This document shows positions 35,964-43,848 of a stretch of 56,787 nucleotides of DNA, one piece after another; within the stretch, counting starts at the first letter, position 1; each line of letters begins with the position of its first letter. The notes beneath the pieces were generated by a model that worked only from the letters and a program-made list of their open reading frames with translations, ran no database searches and was not told the DNA's origin. The translations under genes and the position numbers were made by a program. Location of the stretch: assembly GCA_947631265.1 (NCBI GenBank), contig CANRKQ010000002.1:1-56787 (forward strand), in the 5' to 3' direction. This DNA comes from an uncultured Clostridia bacterium (lineage in GTDB: Bacteria; Bacillota; Clostridia; Oscillospirales; Ruminococcaceae).

Positions 35964-37730
35964 CTATTTATAAAGCTCTCTCTTTACATATGATGTGTGG
36001 AGAACGTGATGAGCCTTTTCACTTCCCGGCTCGCCGAAGAATTCTTTGTATACTTGCTTAATAGCAGGGTTTTCGTGAGACTTTCTTATAGACTTAGCAG
36101 CGTCGTTTTTGTAAAGTACGCTTGCTCTTAATGCCTGAATGTCAACAGTATTTCTTACAGAACCCGGCTGCTGAGGCTGACCGCCTCCGTTCACGCAGCC
36201 GCCCGGGCAACCCATAATCTCAATAAACTGATAATCAGCCTCTCCGCTTTCAACCTTTTTAAGAAGTTCTTTTGCATTTGCAAGTCCTGATGCTACTGCG
36301 ACTTTCACATTCATACCTGCAACGTCATAGCTAGCCTCCTTAATGCCTTTCGTTCCGCGAACGTCTTTGAAATCAACGCTTTCAAGCTCTTCGCCTGTTA
36401 GTGTTTCAACAGCGGTACGAAGTGCAGCCTCCATAACTCCGCCGGTTGCGCCGAAGATAACTCCTGCACCGGTTGATATGCCCAGAGGGTCGTCAAATTT
36501 TTCGTCCTCAAGCTCTAAGAACTTGATGCCGGCTCTTTCAATCATTCTTGCAAGCTCTCTTGTGGTGATTGAAATGTCAACGTCAGGAACGCCTGCTGCG
36601 TCCTCGTCATCTCTGCCTATCTCGAACTTCTTAGCTGTACACGGCATAACTGCCACAACAACCATATCCTTAGGGTCAATACCCATCTTTTCAGCATAGT
36701 AGGTTTTAGCCGTTGCACCGAACATCTGCATAGGAGATTTGCAACTTGAAAGATTTTCTGTAAGCTCAGGGAAATAGTGCTCGCAGTATTTTACCCAACC
36801 CGGTGAGCAGGAGGTGATGAGCGGCAGCTTTCCGCCGTTTTGAACTCTTTCTACAAATTCGTTAGCCTCCTCCATAATTGTGAGGTCTGCAGCAAAGTCA
36901 GTATCGAACACCTTGTCAAAGCCGAGTCTGCGAAGCGCAGCAGCCATTTTTCCCTCAACATCTGTTCCGATAGGAAGTCCGAAAGCTTCTCCCAGAGCGG
37001 CTCTTACAGCAGGAGCTGTCTGAACGATAACGGTTTTGCTCTCATCAGCTATAGCCTCGAAAACTTCTGATGTGTTGTCCTTTTCGTATAATGCTCCTGT
37101 AGGACAAACAGCAATACATTGTCCGCAGGATACGCATGAGGTATTACCTAAATCGTCCTCGAATGCACAGCTTATATTTGTATTAAATCCTCTTTCGTTA
37201 GCGCCTATAACACCGATTCCCTGTGTTTTTGCACAAGCTGCAACACAGCGTCTGCATAGAATACACTTGCTGTTGTCCCTTACCATATGAGCAGATGAAC
37301 AGTCGAGTATTGATTCTGTTTTAGCACCGTCATAAATTCCCTCGTCTTCTATCTTGTAATCCTTAGCAAGCTTTTGAAGTTCGCAGTTCCCGCTCCTTAC
37401 GCATGAAAGACACGATCTGTTGTGGTTTGAAAGAATAAGCTCCAATGTTTTCTTTCTTGAGTCGATAACCTTTGGTGTGCTTGTGAATATGTTCATTCCC
37501 TCTGAGATAGGGTATACACAGGAAGCAACAATTTTCTTAGGTCCAAAGCCGTCGCCTCTTTTTTCCTGCGCCTCTACAACGCAGATACGGCAAGCTCCTA
37601 TTTCATTGATTTCCTTTAAGAAACAAAGTGTAGGAATCTCGACATTTGCAAGGCGAGCCGCTTCCAGAATAGTTGAACCTTTAGGAGCCTGATAATCTGC
37701 TCCGTTGATTTTAATATTTATCATATCCAT
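35964..37730 (-). CDS. hydA: [FeFe] hydrogenase catalytic subunit, bifurcating/NAD(P)-linked type
   Basis: A 588-residue protein. An N-terminal 2Fe-2S domain (CFLKEINEIGACRICVVE) is followed by the His-ligated 4Fe-4S segment (HNRSCLSCVRSGNCELQ), two 4Fe-4S clusters (CILCRRCVAAC and CVSCGQCIAVCP) and the H-cluster domain. Its motifs are TSCSPGW (variant of TSCCPxW), MPCTAKKFE and EIMGCPGGCVNGGGQP. A C-terminal small-subunit segment has AIKQVYKEFFGEPGSEKAHH. It reduces protons with electrons from NADH and reduced ferredoxin, together with the NuoF- and NuoE-like subunits encoded upstream. GGGAGGC precedes the ATG. It is the last gene of the operon. Confidence 0.94.
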   Translation of the reverse strand: MDMINIKINGADYQAPKGSTILEAARLANVEIPTLCFLKEINEIGACRICVVEAQEKRGDGFGPKKIVASCVYPISEGMNIFTSTPKVIDSRKKTLELILSNHNRSCLSCVRSGNCELQKLAKDYKIEDEGIYDGAKTESILDCSSAHMVRDNSKCILCRRCVAACAKTQGIGVIGANERGFNTNISCAFEDDLGNTSCVSCGQCIAVCPTGALYEKDNTSEVFEAIADESKTVIVQTAPAVRAALGEAFGLPIGTDVEGKMAAALRRLGFDKVFDTDFAADLTIMEEANEFVERVQNGGKLPLITSCSPGWVKYCEHYFPELTENLSSCKSPMQMFGATAKTYYAEKMGIDPKDMVVVAVMPCTAKKFEIGRDDEDAAGVPDVDISITTRELARMIERAGIKFLELEDEKFDDPLGISTGAGVIFGATGGVMEAALRTAVETLTGEELESVDFKDVRGTKGIKEASYDVAGMNVKVAVASGLANAKELLKKVESGEADYQFIEIMGCPGGCVNGGGQPQQPGSVRNTVDIQALRASVLYKNDAAKSIRKSHENPAIKQVYKEFFGEPGSEKAHHVLHTSYVKRELYK

Positions 37731-37743
37731 CTAAAACGCCTCC

Positions 37744-39537
37744 CTACTTCTTTGATATTGCGCCGAACTTGCACTTTTCAATACAAGCTCCGCACTTGAT
37801 ACATTTATTCTGATCGATAGTGTGTGGATTTTTAACGCTTCCCTCAATAGCTCCGGCAGGACACTGTCTTGCACAAAGAGTGCAGCCCTTGCACTTATCC
37901 GGGTCGATAACGTATTTGAGAAGGTCTTTACAAACCCCCGCAGGGCAGGTCTTATCAACAACGTGTGCTATATATTCGTCCTTGAAGTAGCGAAGAGTCG
38001 AAAGAACAGGGTTCGGAGCTGTTTGTCCCAGTCCGCAAAGTGAGTTGTTCTTTATGTAATAGCAAAGCTCTTCGATTTTGTCCAGATCCTCAAGAGTTCC
38101 CTGACCTTTTGTGACCTTGTCAAGCAGCTCGTACAAGCGCTTAGTACCGATACGGCAAGGCGTACACTTTCCGCAGGACTCGTCAACTGTGAATGCCAAG
38201 AAGAACTTGGCAATATCAACCATACAGTTATCCTCGTCCATAACGATAAGTCCGCCAGAACCCATCATAGAACCGATAGCAATAAGATTATCATAATCGA
38301 TCTCGATATCATAGTGCTCAGCAGGAATACATCCGCCTGAGGGTCCTCCTGTCTGTGCAGCCTTGAATTTCTTTCCGTTAGGAATTCCGCCGCCGATATC
38401 TTCAATAATAGTTCTCAGCTTTGTACCCATAGGAATTTCTACAAGACCTGTATTTTTGATCTTACCGCCTAGTGCAAATACCTTTGTACCCTTAGATTTT
38501 TCTGTTCCCATTGACGCAAACCAGTCTGCACCGTTAACGATGATCTGAGGTATATTTGCGTATGTCTCAACATTGTTGAGAATTGTCGGCTTTCCGAACA
38601 AGCCCTTTTCAGCAGGGAACGGAGGACGGGGACGAGGCTCGCCTCTGTTACCCTCGATAGATGTCATAAGGGCGGTTTCCTCACCGCATACGAAAGCTCC
38701 TGCGCCAAGACGCAGACCAATGTCAAAGTCAAAGCCGGTGCCGAAGATGTCTTTACCTAAAAGTCCGTACTCTCTTGCCTGATTAATAGCTATTTCCAGA
38801 CGCTTAACAGCGATAGGATATTCGGCACGAACGTAAATATATCCCTGCGACGCACCTATTGCATATCCTGCAATAGCCATAGCCTCTAAAACAACGTGCG
38901 GGTCGCCCTCCAAAACAGAACGGTCCATAAAAGCTCCCGGGTCGCCCTCGTCCGCGTTACAGCAAACGTATTTCTGGTCAGCGTCAGGTACAATATTACG
39001 TGCTAGTTTCCACTTCATACCTGTCGGGAATCCGCCGCCTCCGCGTCCTCTAAGACCCGAATCCAGAATAGTCTGAATTACCTCGTCAGGCGTCATTTCG
39101 GTTAGGACCTTACCTAAAGCCTCATATCCGCCTGTTCCGATATATTCTTCAATATTTTCAGGGTTGATAACACCGCAGTTTCTAAGCGCAACGCGGTGCT
39201 GCTTTTTGTAAAACGCTGTGTCATTAAGTGATCTAATGCCTTTGTCGGTAACAGTTTCATCATATACAAGACGTGAAACGATTCTTCCTTTTAACAGATG
39301 CTCCGATACGATTTCCGGTATATCGTCTACCTTTACCATTGAGTAAAAGGTTCCCTCAGGATAGATAATCATAATCGGTCCTAAAGAGCAAAGTCCGAAA
39401 CATCCGGTCTTTACTACCTGAACCTCGTCAGATAATCCGTTTTTGGCAATTTCGGTTTCAAGCTTTTCGATGATCTGTGCACTTCCGGATGAAGTACAGC
39501 CTGTTCCGCCGCAGACTAAAACGTGTGAACGATACAT
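37744..39537 (-). CDS. hydB: NuoF-like hydrogenase flavoprotein subunit
   Basis: A 597-residue subunit. The N-terminal thioredoxin-like 2Fe-2S domain (HVLVCGGTGCTSSGS, then TGCFGLCSLGP) is followed by the NuoF core with FMN/NAD motifs (GLRGRGGGGFPTGMKW, EGDPGAFMDRSVLEGDP) and the N3-type cluster (ESCGKCTPCRIGTKRL). The C-terminus carries two 4Fe-4S ferredoxin motifs (CKGCTLCARQCPAGAI and CIKCGACIEKCKFGAI). Such subunits connect NAD(H) to ferredoxin in the flavin-based bifurcating hydrogenases. TTAAGGAGGAG precedes the ATG. It lies 13 bases before hydA in the transcribed direction. Confidence 0.94.
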   Translation of the reverse strand: MYRSHVLVCGGTGCTSSGSAQIIEKLETEIAKNGLSDEVQVVKTGCFGLCSLGPIMIIYPEGTFYSMVKVDDIPEIVSEHLLKGRIVSRLVYDETVTDKGIRSLNDTAFYKKQHRVALRNCGVINPENIEEYIGTGGYEALGKVLTEMTPDEVIQTILDSGLRGRGGGGFPTGMKWKLARNIVPDADQKYVCCNADEGDPGAFMDRSVLEGDPHVVLEAMAIAGYAIGASQGYIYVRAEYPIAVKRLEIAINQAREYGLLGKDIFGTGFDFDIGLRLGAGAFVCGEETALMTSIEGNRGEPRPRPPFPAEKGLFGKPTILNNVETYANIPQIIVNGADWFASMGTEKSKGTKVFALGGKIKNTGLVEIPMGTKLRTIIEDIGGGIPNGKKFKAAQTGGPSGGCIPAEHYDIEIDYDNLIAIGSMMGSGGLIVMDEDNCMVDIAKFFLAFTVDESCGKCTPCRIGTKRLYELLDKVTKGQGTLEDLDKIEELCYYIKNNSLCGLGQTAPNPVLSTLRYFKDEYIAHVVDKTCPAGVCKDLLKYVIDPDKCKGCTLCARQCPAGAIEGSVKNPHTIDQNKCIKCGACIEKCKFGAISKK

Positions 39538-39551
39538 ATATGTACTCCTCC

Positions 39552-39914
39552 TTAACTAATTGTATAATCGGAAACTATCTGACCGCGTATTAAATGCTTG
39601 TCGATAACTTCCTTTGCTTTTTCAGCAGTCATTTTAATGTATGTGACCTTGTCCTTGCCCGGCTCCATAACTTCAACGATCGGCTCGTATTTACACATTC
39701 CGATACAGCCTGTTTGTGTAACCATAACTTTATCTCCTATACCCTTGTCGGCAACGCCTTCTACGAAAGCGTTAAGTACAGGTCTGGCGCCGGCAGCAAT
39801 TCCGCAGGTTGCCATTCCGACAACTACGCGGGTAACAGTATCGTCTTCTTCTCGAAGTCCGACTTGTCCCTGCATTTTTTCACGGATAGCCTTTAACTCT
39901 TCTAGTGATTTCAT
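39552..39914 (-). CDS. 2Fe-2S thioredoxin-like ferredoxin (HndB-like)
   Basis: A 120-residue protein with a short helical N-terminus and a thioredoxin-like 2Fe-2S domain. Cluster ligands are visible in MATCGIAAGARPV and TQTGCIGMCKYEP (C-x4-A and C-x3-C patterns; the first pair shows only one Cys). This matches the HndB/NADP-reducing hydrogenase subunit B type. It lies 14 bases upstream of the NuoF-like gene in the operon, with AGGAGGAAA upstream. It probably passes electrons within the complex, or is a stabilising accessory subunit. The incomplete first cysteine pair suggests that the cluster ligation differs from NuoE. Confidence 0.88.
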   Translation of the reverse strand: MKSLEELKAIREKMQGQVGLREEDDTVTRVVVGMATCGIAAGARPVLNAFVEGVADKGIGDKVMVTQTGCIGMCKYEPIVEVMEPGKDKVTYIKMTAEKAKEVIDKHLIRGQIVSDYTIS

Positions 39915-40058
39915 TTATTATTTCCTCCTATTATCATTATTTATCGTGAAAAAGTATTTTCACGCGCGTTTCGAGCCTTTCTGTTTTTGCGGCAATTCCG
40001 TTATGAGATCGGCTCGTAAATCCGCATAAAGGTGTGCTTTTGCAATGCAAAGTTTTAT

Positions 40059-40616
40059 CTAAAAAATAAGGTCTTGATCAACCTCAGCTTTGTTGGATTT
40101 GAGAAAATCCAATATGTATGCTGAGATTTCAGGTACATCAAAGGGAACATCGCCTAATATTTCACGAAGTTCTCTTGTGTCCAGCGTGAAAGATTTGCCG
40201 TTTACCGTGTAGGTGTAAACAAAATCTATGTGCTTGTTCAATGTAATAAGACTGTGCATAGTGCTTGACATATCGCCAAGCGGCATTCTGTCAATATGGT
40301 CAAGAGTGAAAACCGCTGTAACTTTAGTTCCCTCGCCGACCTTTGATTTGATTTCAAAACAGCCGTTTGTGCTTTCTGCCGCCTCTTTAAAAAACGGAAC
40401 TCCAAGCCCGACCTTTCTGGTTGTTCTGGTAGTGAAAAACGGGTCGCATACCTGCGAAACCTGTTTTTCGGTCATTCCGCAGCCGTTGTCGTTGATCTTA
40501 ATAGTCAGCTTGTTGGCGTTTGTGTCAGCCAGAACCGATATCTCAACTAACGACGCGTTTGCTTTGACAGAATTTTGTGCAACGTCTAATACATTGAGTG
40601 AAATTTCAGTCATCAT
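40059..40616 (-). CDS. HATPase_c domain protein of the hydrogenase operon
   Basis: A 185-residue protein with a GHKL ATP-binding fold but no phosphoacceptor or membrane domain. The N box is in LNVLDVAQNSVKANAS, the G1 box is DNGCGM, and the G2 region is GLGVPFFKEAAE. The C-terminal 60 residues are not recognised. It starts within the stop of the NuoE-like gene (ATGA overlap) and is followed by a 144-bp gap. Genes of this kind accompany trimeric hydrogenases in many Clostridia and are annotated as histidine-kinase-like, but the role is not established. A regulatory or maturation ATPase is plausible. It parallels the RsbW-like gene at 41948. Confidence 0.82.
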   Translation of the reverse strand: MMTEISLNVLDVAQNSVKANASLVEISVLADTNANKLTIKINDNGCGMTEKQVSQVCDPFFTTRTTRKVGLGVPFFKEAAESTNGCFEIKSKVGEGTKVTAVFTLDHIDRMPLGDMSSTMHSLITLNKHIDFVYTYTVNGKSFTLDTRELREILGDVPFDVPEISAYILDFLKSNKAEVDQDLIF

Positions 40617-41113
40617 CAGTCTGAATATTTTGAAATAATGCCGTCGACGTCGTCTACTGTCAGACGTCCGTAAACGTCGTCATTGACAGTAAGTACCGGA
40701 GCAAGTCCGCAAGCGCCGATACATCTGCAGTCTAATAGAGTAAATTTACCGTCAGATGTTGTTTCTCCGCCCTTGATACCCAGTTTTTTAGATAGCTCGT
40801 CGAAAATATCACCAGAGCCCTTTACATAACAAGCCGTACCAAGACAAACGGAAATAGTGTATTTTCCCTTTGGGTTCAGCGTGAACTGTGAGTAGAAGGT
40901 AGCTACTCCGTAAATCTTCTCAAGCGGGATATCCATCTCTTGTGCGATTATCTTCAGCACTTCGATCGGAAGATATCCGTAAATTCCCTGTGCTTGCTGA
41001 AGAACAGGCATCAATGCTCCCTTGTCGTTTTTGTGAGAAGAAATAATTTCTCTGAGCTTAGTTTCCTGTTCCTTAGTGCCTGAGAATGGGATAGAACATT
41101 CTTTTGCTGCCAT
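40616..41113 (-). CDS. hydC: NuoE-like hydrogenase 2Fe-2S subunit
   Basis: A 165-residue protein. The N-terminal helical bundle (ALMPVLQQAQGIYGYLPIE) and the thioredoxin-like 2Fe-2S domain are typical of the 24-kDa subunit of complex I (NuoE/HndA/HydC). Cluster ligands are in CLGTACYVKG (C-x4-C) and CRCIGACGLAPV (C-x3-C). EKIYGVATFYSQFTLNPKGK is a further family motif. It is the first gene of the leftward hydrogenase operon, with TTAAGGAGGT before the ATG. Together with hydB it forms the NAD(H)-reacting module feeding the H-cluster subunit. Confidence 0.94.
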   Translation of the reverse strand: MAAKECSIPFSGTKEQETKLREIISSHKNDKGALMPVLQQAQGIYGYLPIEVLKIIAQEMDIPLEKIYGVATFYSQFTLNPKGKYTISVCLGTACYVKGSGDIFDELSKKLGIKGGETTSDGKFTLLDCRCIGACGLAPVLTVNDDVYGRLTVDDVDGIISKYSD

Positions 41114-41198
41114 TTGTGAACCTCCTTAATATTTAGTGTAATATAGACATTAGTAAAACAGCCGAATTCAAGTAAAATATAACATTCAGCCAAATGCG

Positions 41199-41255
41199 GG
41201 AAAAGGCAGAACCTTTCCCCAGTAAAATATCAATAAGTGCATAATAATCACTTAT
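41199..41255 (-). promoter_or_regulatory. Two hairpins in the hydrogenase operon leader
   Basis: On the minus strand ATAAGTG and CACTTAT form a 7-bp stem at the very 5' end of the predicted transcript (about 41255-41231). This is followed by GGGAAAGG/CCTTTTCCC around 41221-41199. No long T-run follows, so these look like mRNA-stabilising or protein-binding structures rather than terminators. Confidence 0.45.
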
Positions 41256-41260
41256 AGACC

Positions 41261-41269
41261 ATTATAACA
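41261..41269 (-). promoter_or_regulatory. Extended -10 promoter of the hydrogenase operon
   Basis: On the minus strand TGT-TATAAT (41269-41261) is an extended -10 element with a perfect hexamer. No good -35 is seen 17 bases upstream. The transcript would start near 41254, giving a leader of about 140 nt ahead of hydC. Confidence 0.55.
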
Positions 41270-41408
41270 TATTATTTATTAAACTGCTATGAACATTATA
41301 TACATACACAAGCCTTATTTTTTGTTTAAACTGTACAATTTGTTCATTAATAAATAAATTTTTATTAGTTGACAAAATTTTCGCATAATTAAAACGAGCA
41401 AATTGGTC

Positions 41409-41437
41409 TTGAAAATATATTAAAATAATGTTATTAT
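41409..41437 (+). promoter_or_regulatory. Promoter of the HydS-like sensor operon
   Basis: TTGAAA (41409-41414), a 17-base spacer and TATTAT (41432-41437). The leader is about 157 nt and includes the palindrome at 41481-41506. Confidence 0.6.
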
Positions 41438-41480
41438 TAAAATATATATGTTTTATTTTTTTGTTTAGAAATATTTATTC

Positions 41481-41506
41481 GACAAAGTTTTGTCAGAAAT
41501 GACAAA
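41481..41506 (+). promoter_or_regulatory. Overlapping palindromes, operator-like
   Basis: GACAAA-GT-TTTGTC (41481-41494) overlaps TTTGTCA-GAAA-TGACAAA (41489-41506). The second is a perfect 7-4-7 dyad. The TTGT/ACAA ends recall Rex or FNR/CRP-family sites, but the spacing fits neither consensus exactly. It lies about 40 bases downstream of the predicted transcription start, where a repressor could block elongation. Confidence 0.5.
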
Positions 41507-41559
41507 TTATCAAGCACATTGAGTAAATGGTTTTTTACGCAGGAGATTTTCTGTAAGAC

Positions 41560-41577
41560 GCGCTGAAAACACAGCGC
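41560..41577 (+). promoter_or_regulatory. Hairpin just upstream of the first DRTGG gene
   Basis: GCGCTG-AAAACA-CAGCGC forms a perfect 6-bp stem eleven bases before AAGGAGG. It would sit directly upstream of the ribosome binding site in the leader RNA. Confidence 0.45.
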
Positions 41578-41600
41578 CGCATCAATTAAGGAGGATTAAT

Positions 41601-41951
41601 ATGACAATTTCAGAGGTAAAGGATTTTCTTGACGCAAAAATACTTTGCGGCGAAGAGCATATCGGTAAAGATGTTCATACAGCTTGCGGTTCGGATATGA
41701 TGAGCGATGTTCTCGCATTTGTCAAGGATCAGTCTGTGCTTATAACGGGACTAAACAACCCTCAGGTAATAAGAACTGCCGAAATGATGGATATTATTTG
41801 TATCTGTTTTGTTAGGGGAAAGGTTCCTGATCAGGCTATTATTGAAATGGCGGCAGACAGAGGACTTGTTTTGATGGCGACAGATTTAAGAATGTTTGAA
41901 TCCTGCGGAATATTGTACGAAAAGGGACTTCGCGGGGGTGCAAAGCATTGA
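41601..41951 (+). CDS. DRTGG-domain-like protein (first)
   Basis: A 116-residue soluble protein starting MTISEVKDFLDAKILCGEE. The pattern of an N-terminal helix, LITGLNNPQVIRTAEMMDI and ICFVRGKVPDQAIIEMAADR with LVLMATD is that of stand-alone DRTGG domains. These also occur in HPr-kinase-like, phosphotransacetylase and CBS-containing regulators and are thought to sense small molecules. The gene opens a cluster with a second DRTGG-like gene, an RsbW-like ATPase and a HydS-like protein. This arrangement is seen near sensory [FeFe] hydrogenases. Its last four bases overlap the next start. Confidence 0.82.
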   Translation: MTISEVKDFLDAKILCGEEHIGKDVHTACGSDMMSDVLAFVKDQSVLITGLNNPQVIRTAEMMDIICICFVRGKVPDQAIIEMAADRGLVLMATDLRMFESCGILYEKGLRGGAKH

Positions 41952-42373
41952 GTACATCTATGACTTTTAAATACATTGTTGACGGAGAGGATTTTACCCG
42001 TGCAGGAGAGGCGTCGAGCAATGTTAAAGGAAAGCTAAAGCAAATGGGAGTAAGTCCTGACGTTGTCAGAAAAGTTGCTATTGCTATGTATGAGGGCGAG
42101 ATAAATATGGTAGTTCACGCAAAGGGCGGCGAAATTACCGTTGAAGTAACTCCGTCAGAGATAATTATGACTCTGAAGGATGTAGGTCCGGGAATACCCG
42201 ATGTAGAAAAGGCTATGCAGGCGGGGTATTCGACTGCGAATGAAAATATCAGGTCGCTTGGTTTCGGAGCAGGAATGGGACTGCCTAATATGAAAAAGTA
42301 TTCTGATGAACTTACGATTGACACAGAGCTGGGCGTTGGAACTACCGTTGTTATGAAAGTACATATAAACTAG
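41948..42373 (+). CDS. RsbW-like anti-sigma/serine-kinase-type ATPase
   Basis: A 141-residue GHKL-domain protein. I keep TTG 41948 because GGGGGTG precedes it and it overlaps the upstream stop; ATG 41960 is the alternative. The N box is AIAMYEGEINMVVHA, the G1 box is DVGPGIPD, and the G2 box is GFGAGMGLPNMKKYSD. It resembles anti-sigma-factor kinases of the RsbW/SpoIIAB group but carries no recognisable partner antagonist or sigma factor here. In the cluster it lies between the DRTGG-like gene and the HydS-like gene. A role in converting the hydrogenase-like sensor state into a protein phosphorylation or binding signal is plausible, though inferred. Confidence 0.85.
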   Translation: MSTSMTFKYIVDGEDFTRAGEASSNVKGKLKQMGVSPDVVRKVAIAMYEGEINMVVHAKGGEITVEVTPSEIIMTLKDVGPGIPDVEKAMQAGYSTANENIRSLGFGAGMGLPNMKKYSDELTIDTELGVGTTVVMKVHIN

Positions 42374-42419
42374 TTGTTATATATATATAGTATAATTTAA
42401 GAGAAGTGAGGTGTGGGGA

Positions 42420-43694
42420 ATGGAGAATTTTATAAATTCGGTAAGGCTTGATAAGGATTTGTGCAAGGGATGTATTCATTGCATAAAGAGATGTCCTACT
42501 CAGGCTATAAGAGTAAGAAATGGAAAAGCACATATTATTCCCGAGTTTTGTATAGACTGCGGCGAATGTATAAGGGTTTGTCCGCATCACGCTAAGAAAA
42601 CTCATTATGATCCGCTTGACGTTATTGATAAATATGAATATAAAGTAGCTCTGCCTGCGCCGTCGTTTTATGCTCAATTTAATAATTTAGAGGACATTAA
42701 TATAGTACTGCGCGCACTAAAGCATATGGGCTTTGACGATGTGTTCGAGGTTTCTGCTGCGGCAGAACTTGTATCTCAGCTGTCAAGGGAATACATAGAA
42801 AAGCATAAGGATAAAGCTCCGTTTATAAGCTCTGCCTGTCCTTCGGTGGTGCGGCTGATAAGGGTGCGGTTTCCAAATCTAATCGAGCATATTCTGCCAA
42901 TCAACGCGCCTGTTGACATAGCTGCCGAGGAGGCTGTAAAAAAAGCCGTGAAGGACACAGGACTTCCCAGAGAAAAAATAGGAATAATCTTTTTGTCTCC
43001 GTGTCCTGCGAAGGTTACTGCGGCAAAGTATCCCATAGTAAATGAAAAATCTGAGATCGACGCGGTTGTAGCTATTAAGCACGTTTATAAAAAAATACTT
43101 CCTTTTATGGTTGAGGCTCAGAACGAGTATGAGGACCTTTTACAGTCAGGTAAAATAGGCATAAGCTGGGGCGCGTCAGGCGGAGAGGCAGGAGGACTTC
43201 TTACAGACAGCTATCTTGCCGCTGACGGAATAGAAAATGTTATCAAGGTTTTAGAGGAGCTTGAAGACCAGAAAATCTCAAACCTTGACTTTATAGAGCT
43301 TAACGCTTGCTCGGGAGGCTGCGTGGGCGGAGTTCTACAGGTGGAAAACCCATATGTTGCAAAATCAAAGCTAAAGCATCTTAGAAAATATATGCCTGTA
43401 GCCAAAAACCATATTGAAGAAACAAGCGACGTCAACAAGGCTTACTGGGATAAGGATTTGGAATATCAGCCTGTGTTTAATTTGGGGCGTGATTTTGCTG
43501 ACGGGCTGGCTAAAATGGAGCAAGTCGAAAAGCTGTGTAATAAGCTCCCGGGTCTTGACTGCGGTTCGTGCGGCGCCCCTACCTGCAAGGCATTGGCAGA
43601 GGATATTGTCAGGGGAATTGCAAATGAAAAGGATTGTATTCATCTTCTTCGAGAGTATATACATAAAATATCAAGCGATTTAAAAGAGATTTAG
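42420..43694 (+). CDS. HydS-like H-cluster iron-sulfur protein (putative sensory [FeFe] hydrogenase, no PAS domain)
   Basis: A 424-residue protein from ATG 42420, following GAGGTG. Two 4Fe-4S motifs open it (CKGCIHCIKRCP, CIDCGECIRVCP). The H-cluster domain keeps four cysteines at the expected places: C140 in SSACPSVVR, C195 in LSPCPAKVTA, and C297/C301 in NACSGGCVGG. The 55- and 4-residue spacings equal those of catalytic enzymes. Alanine instead of cysteine precedes C140, as in sensory HydS-type proteins. A terminal 4Fe-4S domain follows (CGSCGAPTCKALAEDI). Known HydS-type proteins usually end with a PAS domain, which is absent here. It most likely senses hydrogen or redox state rather than making hydrogen. 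Confidence 0.85.
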   Translation: MENFINSVRLDKDLCKGCIHCIKRCPTQAIRVRNGKAHIIPEFCIDCGECIRVCPHHAKKTHYDPLDVIDKYEYKVALPAPSFYAQFNNLEDINIVLRALKHMGFDDVFEVSAAAELVSQLSREYIEKHKDKAPFISSACPSVVRLIRVRFPNLIEHILPINAPVDIAAEEAVKKAVKDTGLPREKIGIIFLSPCPAKVTAAKYPIVNEKSEIDAVVAIKHVYKKILPFMVEAQNEYEDLLQSGKIGISWGASGGEAGGLLTDSYLAADGIENVIKVLEELEDQKISNLDFIELNACSGGCVGGVLQVENPYVAKSKLKHLRKYMPVAKNHIEETSDVNKAYWDKDLEYQPVFNLGRDFADGLAKMEQVEKLCNKLPGLDCGSCGAPTCKALAEDIVRGIANEKDCIHLLREYIHKISSDLKEI

Positions 43695-43818
43695 TTTATA
43701 ACTTTGATAGATCAACAGATGGAAAGCGTAAAAAGTATTTTCCGCAGTTTCCTTTGTGGGTAGATAGGCGGTTCATTGGAATTTCCGCTGCGGTATAGGC
43801 TTGAGTTAAGAAAGGAGA

Positions 43819-43835
43819 CCTTTGCAAAGCAAAGG
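43819..43835 (+). promoter_or_regulatory. Hairpin between an internal SD and the second DRTGG gene start
   Basis: CCTTTGC-AAA-GCAAAGG forms a 7-bp stem. It lies between a strong AAAGGAG (43811-43817) and ATG 43849, and contains a TTG (43822) that could itself be a start. It may modulate translation of the downstream gene. Confidence 0.4.
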
Positions 43836-43848
43836 CAGGGTGATCAAT

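Larger units (their letters stand above)
41114..41600. other. Divergent control region between hydrogenase and sensor operons
   Basis: 487 A+T-rich bases without a gene. It contains promoters for both sides and a leader with two hairpins on the minus strand. It also holds an imperfect 24-bp dyad AATTTGTTCATT/AATAAATAAATT (41337-41360) midway between the promoters, a palindrome at 41481-41506, and a hairpin before the DRTGG gene. Individual elements are listed separately. Confidence 0.7.
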
